A model generated the notes under the pieces. It saw only the letters and a list, made by a program, of their open reading frames with translations. It did not search any database and was not told the DNA's origin. Positions 50,025 through 57,494 of a stretch of 64,000 bases of DNA are shown piece by piece. This DNA comes from HGM13010 sp934527315 (lineage in GTDB: Bacteria; Bacillota; Clostridia; Oscillospirales; Oscillospiraceae). The DNA is taken from assembly GCA_934527315.1 (NCBI GenBank), contig CAKTAK010000005.1, forward strand, positions 3,810 through 67,809, in the 5' to 3' direction. Each line of letters begins with the position of its first letter. Within the stretch, counting starts at the first letter, position 1. The position numbers and the translations under genes are program-made.

Positions 50025-51382
50025 TTCAGATGCTCCAATGCCTCTACCACCTGCTCCAAATGCAGACCGTGGGAGGCTTTCACCAAGACTTTCATGCCCG
50101 GCTCCACCAGTTGGGGCAGCGCGGCAATGAGCTCTTCCTTGGTATCAAATGCGGTCACGGCTGCGCCGTTTTCTTTTGCCGCTGCCCCAATATCCCGGCC
50201 CAGCATACCGCAGGTAATCACCCGCTCCAAGCCGGAATGGGCCGCTTTTTTGCCCATTGCCCGGTGCATTTCCACGGAATCGGGGCCAAGCTCATACATA
50301 TCTCCAAGAATGGCAGCCTTTTTGCCCTCCAGCATCGCCAGAGAATCCAGTGCAGCGCCCATGGAATCGGGGTTGGCATTGTAGCAATCGTTGATGACGG
50401 TGAGGTATCCGGTGTCCGTGACATTCGCCCGGCCGCCCACCGGCTGATACGCTCCGATACCCGCAATGATGTCTTTGTCGCTCATGCCGAAATTCATTGC
50501 CACGGCGGCAGCGCCCAATGCTGCGGTCACCATCTGTTTGCCGTAAGCGTGAATCTCCACCGGGATTCGGCGGTCACCGCAAACAATGTCGCAAATCGTA
50601 CCGTCCATACCGCTCAGCCGCACGTTTTCCGCATGAACCATGCTCTCTTCCGTTGTGCCGAAAGTCACGATTCCCAACAGGCTCTGATAATGGGCCAGCA
50701 AATCATCGTCTCCGTTGAGATACAGCGTTCCCGTAGCGGGCATATAATGCAGATGCTCGGTTTTGGCTTTCAAAACGCCGTTCCGGTCATGGAGCGCCTC
50801 CAAATGGGAGTGTCCGATGACGGTGTACACCATATCCGTGGGCCGAACGATTTTGCCCAGCTGCTCCATCTCACCGAAGTGGGAGATTCCCATTTCCACC
50901 ACAGCCACCTGATGCTCCGGCTGAATCCGGGAAACGGTCATGGGAACGCCCAAATCGTTGTTGAAGTTCTTCTCCGTTTTCAGCACCTGATACCGGGCGC
51001 CCAGTACGGCAGCCACCATTTCCTTCATGGTGGTTTTTCCCACGCTGCCGGTAATGCCAATCACGGGAATCCGCAGGGTGTTCCGATAGGCCTCGGCAAT
51101 GTCCGCCATGGCTTTTGCCACATCCGGCACCACCACGCAAGGTCCGGCAACGCCCTCGGGCACATGGGTCACCAACGCGCCGGCAGCGCCGGCAGTCAAC
51201 GCTTTTTCCACAAAGGCGTGACCGTCCACCTTTTCCCCGGGCAGAGCGGCGAAGAGATTTCCCTCTGTAATCAACCGGCTGTCGATAACCAATTCATTGG
51301 GCTGCAAGGCTTTTCCGCTCTCCGGACCGGCATACGCACCGTCGCAGAGCGCCGCAATCTGTTCTAACGTCAATCCTGTCAT
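50021..51382 (-). CDS. murF: UDP-MurNAc-tripeptide-D-alanyl-D-alanine ligase
   Basis: Adds D-Ala-D-Ala to complete the UDP-MurNAc pentapeptide. The 453-residue Mur ligase has the P-loop GITGSVGKTTMKEM, the central motif NNDLGVPMTVSRI and the later YNANPDSM segment typical of MurF. Its start overlaps the ddl stop by four bases, so the D-Ala-D-Ala ligase and its user are coupled. This pair is located apart from the mra cluster at 1-7 kb. Confidence 0.96.
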   Translation of the reverse strand: MTGLTLEQIAALCDGAYAGPESGKALQPNELVIDSRLITEGNLFAALPGEKVDGHAFVEKALTAGAAGALVTHVPEGVAGPCVVVPDVAKAMADIAEAYRNTLRIPVIGITGSVGKTTMKEMVAAVLGARYQVLKTEKNFNNDLGVPMTVSRIQPEHQVAVVEMGISHFGEMEQLGKIVRPTDMVYTVIGHSHLEALHDRNGVLKAKTEHLHYMPATGTLYLNGDDDLLAHYQSLLGIVTFGTTEESMVHAENVRLSGMDGTICDIVCGDRRIPVEIHAYGKQMVTAALGAAAVAMNFGMSDKDIIAGIGAYQPVGGRANVTDTGYLTVINDCYNANPDSMGAALDSLAMLEGKKAAILGDMYELGPDSVEMHRAMGKKAAHSGLERVITCGMLGRDIGAAAKENGAAVTAFDTKEELIAALPQLVEPGMKVLVKASHGLHLEQVVEALEHLK

Positions 51383-52422
51383 TTCTCGTATTTCTCCAAA
51401 GATACCTGAATGATTTTATCGCACAGCTCTCCGAAGTTCATACCCTCCACCGCAGCCATCTGGGGAATCAGACTGGTGGGCGTCATGCCGGGCAGGGTAT
51501 TCGCCTCCAGACAGTACAGCGTATGGGCCGCATCGTCCGCCATGATGAAATCAATGCGGCAGTATGCGTCAATCATCAGCGCTTGGGTGACTTTCTCCGC
51601 CAGACGCTGAATCCGCTGCGTGTCCTCATCGGAAATCGGTGCCGGGCAAATTTCATCTGCCAAACCGGCCTGATACTTGGTTTTGTAGTCGTAAAATCCC
51701 TGCTTGGGAATGATTTCAATCACGGGCATTGCCTTGCCGTCCAAAACGCCGACCTGTAATTCCCGACCCTTGATGTATTTTTCCACAATGACCTCATTCT
51801 CATAGCGGAATGCGGTTTCCAATGCCTGGGCATATTCCTCCCGGCTGTATACCACGGAAGTGCCCACGGAAGAGCCGCCGGAGCAGGGCTTTACCACGCA
51901 GGGGAATCCGATTTCCTCATAGGGCGTTTTACCCTTTTTCAAGGTTACGGCAGGTGCCGTGGGGATATCATTCTCCCGGAAAATCATTTTGGACAGACCC
52001 TTGTTCATGGCAATGGCGCTGCCCAGATAACCGGAGCCGGTGTACTTAATGCCGGCAATATCCAGCGCAGCCTGCAGCTTTCCGTTTTCGCCCTCTTCGC
52101 CGTGGAGCGCCAGGAAGGTAATGTCCGCCGCGTTGCAGATTTCCAACACATTGTCGCCCATGAGAGAATTGTTTGCCTGATGGCGCATGGCCTTCACGGT
52201 TTCCAAATCCGGGATATCTGCCAGCACCTTGTACTGCGCATCTTCCCGAGAACGGGTAAACAGCTCTTTCGGGTCGTCATACGATTCCTCGCAGCCAAAA
52301 TATAAATCCATCAGCACCACGTTGTGTCCACGCTCCCGCAGCGCCCGGGCAACGCCGGAGCCGCTGGTCAGAGAAACGTCCCGCTCATTGGAGATGCCGC
52401 CACACAAAACAACGATATTCAT
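51379..52422 (-). CDS. ddl: D-alanine-D-alanine ligase
   Basis: ATP-grasp enzyme making the D-Ala-D-Ala dipeptide. The 347-residue protein shows LCGGISNERDVSLTSG, ALHGEEGENGKLQ, the grasp segment VKPCSGGSSVGTS, the omega loop FYDYKTKYQAG and the metal region EANTLPGMTPTSLIP. The tyrosine-rich omega loop is that of ordinary D-Ala ligases rather than VanA-like D-lactate ligases. GGAGG precedes the ATG. First gene of ddl-murF-alkD. Confidence 0.96.
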   Translation of the reverse strand: MNIVVLCGGISNERDVSLTSGSGVARALRERGHNVVLMDLYFGCEESYDDPKELFTRSREDAQYKVLADIPDLETVKAMRHQANNSLMGDNVLEICNAADITFLALHGEEGENGKLQAALDIAGIKYTGSGYLGSAIAMNKGLSKMIFRENDIPTAPAVTLKKGKTPYEEIGFPCVVKPCSGGSSVGTSVVYSREEYAQALETAFRYENEVIVEKYIKGRELQVGVLDGKAMPVIEIIPKQGFYDYKTKYQAGLADEICPAPISDEDTQRIQRLAEKVTQALMIDAYCRIDFIMADDAAHTLYCLEANTLPGMTPTSLIPQMAAVEGMNFGELCDKIIQVSLEKYEK

Positions 52423-52482
52423 AATCTGTTTCCTCCAGAAAATTCATTCTGATTCAGAGTCTTTCGCTCCGTAAACAGAGAC

Positions 52483-52511
52483 ATTTTACCACACCGCCCC
52501 CACAGTATCAA
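52483..52511 (-). promoter_or_regulatory. Promoter of ddl-murF-alkD
   Basis: TTGATA and TAAAAT on the minus strand are separated by 17 bp, about 60 bp upstream of ddl. Confidence 0.72.
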
Positions 52512-52540
52512 ATAAATTCTCTGTTCTTCGGAAAAATATC

Positions 52541-52569
52541 GTGCAACAGCCGGGGTTCTATGGTATACT
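52541..52569 (+). promoter_or_regulatory. Promoter of the DEDDh exonuclease gene
   Basis: GTGCAA and TATACT are separated by 17 bp, about 28 bp upstream of the start. It is divergent from the ddl promoter, whose -35 ends 30 bp away. Confidence 0.6.
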
Positions 52570-52596
52570 GATATCCGCATGAAAGGACTGAATCGG

Positions 52597-53574
52597 ATGA
52601 ATTACATTGTTATGGATCTGGAATGGAATCAGGCGATGAGCTCTGATGCCTCCATTTTCAAGAAACTCCCGATCCATTTGCGGGGAGAGATTATCGAAAT
52701 CGGCGCTGTCAAGCTGAACGAGGATATGACCCCCGGCGAAGAATTTACCATTGATGTGCGCCCCCAGTTTTTCCGGCGCATTCACTATAAAGTCAAGAAA
52801 ATCACCGGCTTTGACAAGGAGCGTCTGGCGCACGGGGTTCCCTTCCCCGACGCGTTGGAGCAGTTCCACCGTTGGTGCGGTGATGATGTGACCTTCCTGA
52901 CCTGGGGCATTGACGACCAGGGCATTCTGGAGCAGAACATCATCATTCACGATTTGGATTGGAACTGGATTTCCGGCTGGATTAACCTGCAAACCATTTA
53001 CTCCATGCAGGCTTTGGGCGAGCGGGTGCAGCGCTCCCTCTCCTCCGCCATGGAGCATTACGGCATTGAGCAGACCCGGGTTGCCCATGACGCATTGGGC
53101 GATGCATACAACACCGCGCTGATTTGCTCCCATCTGGATATGCAGAAAGGCATTCGGGATTATGCCGATTCCGCAAAAATTCTGGCGCAGCGGACCTTGG
53201 AGCGGCAGCGGCAGAACGATTCTGAGCCCCAACCCGTGGAGCATACCCTGCCGAAAGAATTTGTCAGCAAGGCAGAGGCTTTTTCCGATGAAATCGCCGC
53301 GCCCAGCTGCCCCATCTGCGGCGCGCCCCTCACCGGCGCCCGGTGGGTCAATCAAGGCGACCAGCGGTACATGAATTTCCATACCTGCCCGGAGCACGGC
53401 AAATATCTGACTCGGCTGAAGTTCAAAAAGAACGATGCCGGTCTTTGGGCGGCAAGCCGTCTGCTGTACGTGGCAGACGAGGATATGGAAACGTTCTACA
53501 AAGCGAAAGCTGCCCAAGCCCGGAGAAGAGGTCGGCAGCATACCAAGCGGAAAGCCGCACCCCCGGCGAAGTAA
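52597..53574 (+). CDS. DEDDh 3'-5' exonuclease with C-terminal zinc-binding segment
   Basis: A 325-residue protein. The N-terminal 190 residues are a DnaQ/KapD-type exonuclease: Exo I MDLEWNQ (D and E), Exo II near WGIDDQGIL (D), and Exo III HDALGDAYNT (H and D). After a charged linker, two CxxC/CxxH-like pairs (CPICGAP and CPEHGKY) may bind zinc. The start at 52597 has AAAGGA nine bases upstream; the ATG six codons earlier is part of that leader. Such proteins are annotated as KapD-like exonucleases; DNA or RNA preference is unknown. Confidence 0.85.
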   Translation: MNYIVMDLEWNQAMSSDASIFKKLPIHLRGEIIEIGAVKLNEDMTPGEEFTIDVRPQFFRRIHYKVKKITGFDKERLAHGVPFPDALEQFHRWCGDDVTFLTWGIDDQGILEQNIIIHDLDWNWISGWINLQTIYSMQALGERVQRSLSSAMEHYGIEQTRVAHDALGDAYNTALICSHLDMQKGIRDYADSAKILAQRTLERQRQNDSEPQPVEHTLPKEFVSKAEAFSDEIAAPSCPICGAPLTGARWVNQGDQRYMNFHTCPEHGKYLTRLKFKKNDAGLWAASRLLYVADEDMETFYKAKAAQARRRGRQHTKRKAAPPAK

Positions 53575-53588
53575 ACACGCAATCCCGC

Positions 53589-53616
53589 CGCCCTCTGCAC
53601 CGCAGAGGGCGTTTTT
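53589..53616 (+). terminator. Terminator after the exonuclease gene
   Basis: A perfect 10-bp stem (CGCCCTCTGC with GCAGAGGGCG, three-base loop) is followed by TTTTTC, 14 bp after the stop. Confidence 0.92.
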
Positions 53617-53622
53617 CTTGTC

Positions 53623-53662
53623 AAAAAACGCAAGGCAGCTGTCGAAACAACCGCCTTGCGTT
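53623..53662 (-). terminator. Terminator after the orphan membrane protein gene
   Basis: On the minus strand a perfect 10-bp stem (AACGCAAGGC with GCCTTGCGTT, 16-base loop) runs into TTTTTTG. It lies 66 bp after the stop of the gene at 53729 and back to back with the exonuclease terminator. Confidence 0.8.
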
Positions 53663-53693
53663 GGATTTTGTATCATTCTTTTTCCGATAATCT

Positions 53694-53723
53694 CAAAGGA
53701 ACCGTCCCCGTGATTCTGTCCCA
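53694..53723. repeat. REP-like fragment (GGAACCGTCCCC type)
   Basis: The stretch holds GGAACCGTCCCC followed by TGATTCTGTCCCA, the wording found repeatedly near the ends of REP-associated transposase (RAYT/IS200-like) elements in Firmicutes. No transposase or second copy was seen in this window, so it is at most a fossil end. Confidence 0.35.
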
Positions 53724-53728
53724 CATAA

Positions 53729-54139
53729 TTACGATTCAAGCTTTTTGCATGCCTGAAGGCACAGCAAGCAATCTACCCATAGGATGATTGGATATACTAC
53801 GGTTTTAGAGATCATAGACGGCACAAGAACGGGGTAACCAAAAGCATATTCATAAAAAAGTATGATTACGCATACTATCCCCCAAAGACCGCTTTCATAA
53901 TCCATTATGCTTGATCTCAAGTCAGTGTTTTCAACTTTTGATAAAAGGTGTGCTGTATTTAACATGCAGAACCATAGTGCACAAGAAGAAACAATCCAAA
54001 TTATAACAATCATTATTCGTCTATCATAATCCAACTCATTGGGAAAGTGATAATAAACGATTCTGCATACCACCAATACTAATACAATATGGGTAGCGAA
54101 AAAATAAAGTGCAACAGAAAAGATTTGTTTGAATTTCAT
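53729..54139 (-). CDS. Hypothetical four-helix membrane protein
   Basis: A 136-residue protein with four hydrophobic segments (near 5-28, 42-62, 85-104 and 110-130) and Lys/Arg at both ends, suggesting both termini are inside the cell. No family was recognised. The gene is clearly AT-richer than its neighbours, with many AAA, ATT and TAT codons, and it is followed by its own terminator, so it looks like an acquired single-gene unit. The start is unclear: the ATG at 54139 is used; ATGs three and six codons upstream are also possible. Upstream DNA to 54338 is AT-rich and shows no gene. Confidence 0.55.
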   Translation of the reverse strand: MKFKQIFSVALYFFATHIVLVLVVCRIVYYHFPNELDYDRRIMIVIIWIVSSCALWFCMLNTAHLLSKVENTDLRSSIMDYESGLWGIVCVIILFYEYAFGYPVLVPSMISKTVVYPIILWVDCLLCLQACKKLES

Positions 54140-54338
54140 GCTCACCATCCTAACCAAAATTGACGGACATCTGATGGTCTTTACAGGTTAAGGCCACGAA
54201 CAACCATGGACGAAATACAATTTTGAACTGTCTACATTTTCTCACCATTCCATGCATTTCAAGCTTGACTTCTAATAGTTCGTCTTTCAGTTCCATTTTT
54301 CTTTATTGTACGACTTCCCGCCGTACTTGTCAAAACGA

Positions 54339-54378
54339 AAAAGCGGAATTCCGACTCGTTTCTCGGAATTCCGCTTTT
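54339..54378 (-). terminator. Terminator after ribF
   Basis: A perfect 16-bp stem (AAAAGCGGAATTCCGA with TCGGAATTCCGCTTTT, eight-base loop) ends the rimP-to-ribF operon 11 bp after the ribF stop. It is T-rich on both strands. Confidence 0.92.
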
Positions 54379-54389
54379 GTTGTATGAAT

Positions 54390-55295
54390 TTATGCCTGCA
54401 GGGCGCTCTCCCGGAAATATCTGCGGGAGGTTTCCGCGTCTCGGAGAATCTGCGCCCGGAGGGCGTCAATGTCGGGAAATTTCTGCTCCGGTCGGACAAA
54501 GTGGAAGAACTCCACCCGGATTTTCTGATGGTACAAATCCCCGGAAAAGTCCAGCAGGAACGTCTCCACGGTCACGTGTCGGTCTTCCCCGCTCACCGTG
54601 GGGCGCACACCGATGTTGGTCACACCGGGGTAGGTCCGTCCGTCTTCCAGATACACCTTCGTGGCATACACGCCGTAGCGCGGCACCAGCATATCCGGCT
54701 CCATGCGCAAGTTCACCGTGGGGGTTCCCATTTTGGAGCCCAGATGATAGCCGTGCTGCACGGTGTCAATCAGCTCATAGGGGTGGCCCAGAAACTGGTT
54801 TGCCCGCTCCATATCCCCTGCCAGCAGCATCTGCCGAATGGCGGTGGAGCTGACAATTTCGCCGTCCAGATACACCGGCGGCACCACGTCGCAGGTCAAG
54901 CCGTGGGCGGCGCAGTATTCCTGAATGCGCTCGCCGTTGCCCTCGCCCCGGTTGCCGAATCGGAAATCATGACCCACCACAAAATGCACCGCGTCATATT
55001 TTTCCACCATGCGGTCCAGAAAGAGTTCCCAGGGCATGTGCATGGTTTCCTCGTCAAAATGAATCAGCAGCACCTCGTGAATGCCGAACAGCCGCTCCAT
55101 AATCGCCTCCCGTCCGGTATTGCCGGTAATCAGAGGCACCGAGGTTCCGAACACCAACGTATCCGGGTGCACGTCAAAGCTGATGGCTGCCGGTTCCGCG
55201 TTCAGTTCCTCTGCCCGCAGCCGGGTCTGATTCAGCAGGGCGGCATGTCCGATATGGACGCCGTCAAAAAATCCAAGTGCTACCACACGTTTCAT
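54390..55295 (-). CDS. ribF: Bifunctional riboflavin kinase / FMN adenylyltransferase
   Basis: Makes FMN and FAD from riboflavin. The 301 residues hold the N-terminal adenylyltransferase (GFFDGVHIGHAALL, FVVGHDFRFGN, SSTAIRQML) and the C-terminal kinase barrel (GYHLGSKMGTPTVNL, GVTNIGVRPTV). Length is typical. It is the last gene of the operon, after truB, as in Bacillus. Confidence 0.96.
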   Translation of the reverse strand: MKRVVALGFFDGVHIGHAALLNQTRLRAEELNAEPAAISFDVHPDTLVFGTSVPLITGNTGREAIMERLFGIHEVLLIHFDEETMHMPWELFLDRMVEKYDAVHFVVGHDFRFGNRGEGNGERIQEYCAAHGLTCDVVPPVYLDGEIVSSTAIRQMLLAGDMERANQFLGHPYELIDTVQHGYHLGSKMGTPTVNLRMEPDMLVPRYGVYATKVYLEDGRTYPGVTNIGVRPTVSGEDRHVTVETFLLDFSGDLYHQKIRVEFFHFVRPEQKFPDIDALRAQILRDAETSRRYFRESALQA

Positions 55296-55299
55296 GTTG

Positions 55300-56172
55300 C
55301 TATACCTCGTAAAAACTCTTGATGGTTTTGCCTATGCCCTGTTCGGCCCGGGCCAAGGCCAGAAATGCGCCGTCCGCGCCGTACACCCGGCAGATTCTCC
55401 CGGCGGTTTCCGGCACCGGATAGTCATTGCCCACCCGGCAGCGCTTTTCTCCTTTTGCCGTCAACGCAACGGCGGGATATTCGGAAAACAGCGCGTCCAC
55501 CGGCAGCAGCAATTCCTCTGCCCGGCCAGCGTCCGCAGCCTGCTGCACCTGCTCCAGCGTATAGGCATTTTCCAAAGAAAACTGCCCGGCCCGCACCCGG
55601 CGCAAAGCGCTCATGGTACCGCCCACGCCCAACGCGCCTCCGATGTCATGGCACAGCGTCCGGATATAGGTGCCCTTGGAGCAGACCACATCCAGCAGGG
55701 TATCCCCGTTTTCTTCTCCGGTTACTTCCAGCTTGGAAATGGTCACCGGGCGGGGTTTCCGCTCCACTTCTCCGCCTTTCCGGGCGATTTCATAGAGCTT
55801 TTTGCCCTGCACCTTGATGGCGGAGTACATGGGGGGAATTTGCTGAATCTCTCCCCGGAATCGGGGCAGCACAGCCTCCAATTCCTCCCGGGTCACCGAG
55901 CAGTCGCACTGTTCCAGAACCGTTCCCGTCACATCTTGGGTGTCCGTCACCATGCCCAGCCGCAGCCCGGCATGGTATTCCTTTTCATGGACCTCGGCGA
56001 ATTCCACCGCCCGGGTTGCCCGGCCGATGAACACCACCAGTAAGCCCGTGGCCATCGGGTCCAGCGTTCCGGAATGGCCGATGCGCCGCTCCCGTAAAAT
56101 ACCCCGGAGCTTCCCCACCACATCGTGGCTGGTCCAGTCCCGGGGTTTGTCAATCAATAAAATTCCGTTCAT
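55300..56172 (-). CDS. truB: tRNA pseudouridine-55 synthase TruB
   Basis: Forms pseudouridine 55 in the T-loop of tRNAs. With the ATG at 56172 the protein has 290 residues; the catalytic Asp38 lies in HSGTLDPMATGLL, and a C-terminal PUA-like part follows. The ATG is preferred because GAGGT lies nine bases upstream; a TTG three codons earlier is too close to it. It overlaps nrnA by four bases (ATGA). Confidence 0.96.
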   Translation of the reverse strand: MNGILLIDKPRDWTSHDVVGKLRGILRERRIGHSGTLDPMATGLLVVFIGRATRAVEFAEVHEKEYHAGLRLGMVTDTQDVTGTVLEQCDCSVTREELEAVLPRFRGEIQQIPPMYSAIKVQGKKLYEIARKGGEVERKPRPVTISKLEVTGEENGDTLLDVVCSKGTYIRTLCHDIGGALGVGGTMSALRRVRAGQFSLENAYTLEQVQQAADAGRAEELLLPVDALFSEYPAVALTAKGEKRCRVGNDYPVPETAGRICRVYGADGAFLALARAEQGIGKTIKSFYEV

Positions 56173-57110
56173 TCCGGCCAAACCTCGTTAATCACGGCCA
56201 GAATCCGCTCCACGGCGGTTTCTCCGTCGGCCTCGATTTTGCAGCCCGCCGCCATGGCATGACCGCCGCCGCCGAAATGGGCGCAGATGTCCGATACATT
56301 CACTTCCGGCTTGGAGCGCATGGAAATCTTGCATTCCGTGGGGCTCTTTTCCTTGACGGTGACGCTGACAATCACGCCTTCCGGCCGGCTGGCCAGATTG
56401 GCCAGATCGTCCATATCGTTTTCCGTGACCCCGGAGGCGTCAATCATGCTCTGGGTAATCACGGCAAAGGCAATCTTGCCCTCCCGGAAAAACCGCATCT
56501 GCTGATAGACCATGCTCTCCAGTAAAATCCGGCTCCGGGGAATGCTGCGGAAAAAGATGTTGTTCAGCAAGCCGTTTTCCGCGCCGTAATCCACCAATTT
56601 TGCCGCAGCCCGCAGGGTGTGGGCATTGGTGTTCATATACTGGAAACAGCCGGTGTCGGTGGACAGGGCGATATACAGCAGGTCCGCCTCTTCCTTGCTC
56701 AATCCGCCGTTCAGCGCCTCAATCACTTCCAGAATGATTTCGCCGCAGGCGGCGCATTCCGGCCGGACAATGCGCAGCGGCGCATAGCCGGAGTTGGAGC
56801 CGTGATGGTCGATGGCCAATTCCGGAGTGGGGCCCTCATAGCCCTTGGGGAACATTCCCTCCTCCGCAGTATCCACGGAAATCACCGTTTCATACCGGTA
56901 ATCCCCGGGTGCCAGATCGTCCTGCACATAGGGCAGGTACTTTTCCGTAATCTCCGGGTTGGGGAACATGCAGGCCGTTTTCCCGGCCCGGCGCAATGCG
57001 CTGCACAGCGCCCCTGCACTGCCCAGCGTATCGCCGTCCGGACGGACATGGGAGAGAATCAGAAACCGATCATGCTGCTGCAGAAACGCAATGCATTCCT
57101 GAATGGTCAT
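56169..57110 (-). CDS. nrnA: DHH/DHHA1 phosphoesterase NrnA (nanoRNase / pAp phosphatase)
   Basis: Degrades short oligoribonucleotides and 3'-phosphoadenosine 5'-phosphate. In 313 residues one sees the first metal motif SHVRPDGDTLGSA, the DHH motif LAIDHHGSNS, and the DHHA1 motif GGGGHAMAAG. Its place between rbfA and truB is standard in Firmicutes. Four-base overlaps at both ends. Confidence 0.94.
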   Translation of the reverse strand: MTIQECIAFLQQHDRFLILSHVRPDGDTLGSAGALCSALRRAGKTACMFPNPEITEKYLPYVQDDLAPGDYRYETVISVDTAEEGMFPKGYEGPTPELAIDHHGSNSGYAPLRIVRPECAACGEIILEVIEALNGGLSKEEADLLYIALSTDTGCFQYMNTNAHTLRAAAKLVDYGAENGLLNNIFFRSIPRSRILLESMVYQQMRFFREGKIAFAVITQSMIDASGVTENDMDDLANLASRPEGVIVSVTVKEKSPTECKISMRSKPEVNVSDICAHFGGGGHAMAAGCKIEADGETAVERILAVINEVWPE

Positions 57111-57475
57111 TCGGTTTCCTCCCCGTCCTCCGGCAGGTTCAATTTTTCCAGAATTCCGTTAATTTTGGCGCCGTACTCGATGGAATGGTCGATTTCAAAC
57201 ACCAGCTCCGGGGTGTATGCCAGAGTCAGGGCGGAGCCAACCTCATGGCGCAGCCAACCGGAGGCACTCTTCAAGCCTTTCCGGAATTCCTTTTCGTCTT
57301 TCATGCCGTAAACGCTCAGCCAGACCTTTGCATACCGCAAATCACCGGTGGTTTCCACGCGGGTGATGGTAATCAAGCCCTGCTCGCTGACGCGGGGGTC
57401 CTTGACCGACCGGAGACGGTCGGCCAGCACCCGCTGAATATCGTCATTAATTCTTCCAATTCTTGTAGAGGACAT
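57107..57475 (-). CDS. rbfA: 30S ribosome-binding factor RbfA
   Basis: Small KH-like protein that helps mature the 16S rRNA 5' helix and pre-30S particles. The 122 residues carry IGRINDDIQRVLADRL at the start and LRYAKVWLSVYG, then the helix RHEVGSALTLAYTPELVFEID. AAAGGAG precedes the ATG. It lies 19 bp after infB. Confidence 0.95.
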   Translation of the reverse strand: MSSTRIGRINDDIQRVLADRLRSVKDPRVSEQGLITITRVETTGDLRYAKVWLSVYGMKDEKEFRKGLKSASGWLRHEVGSALTLAYTPELVFEIDHSIEYGAKINGILEKLNLPEDGEETE

Positions 57476-57494
57476 GGTACGCTCCTTTGATTCG

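Noticed and set aside
52558..53739. 393-codon open frame on the minus strand
   Set aside because: Antisense of the DEDDh exonuclease, which has a promoter, ribosome site, catalytic residues and terminator on the plus strand.
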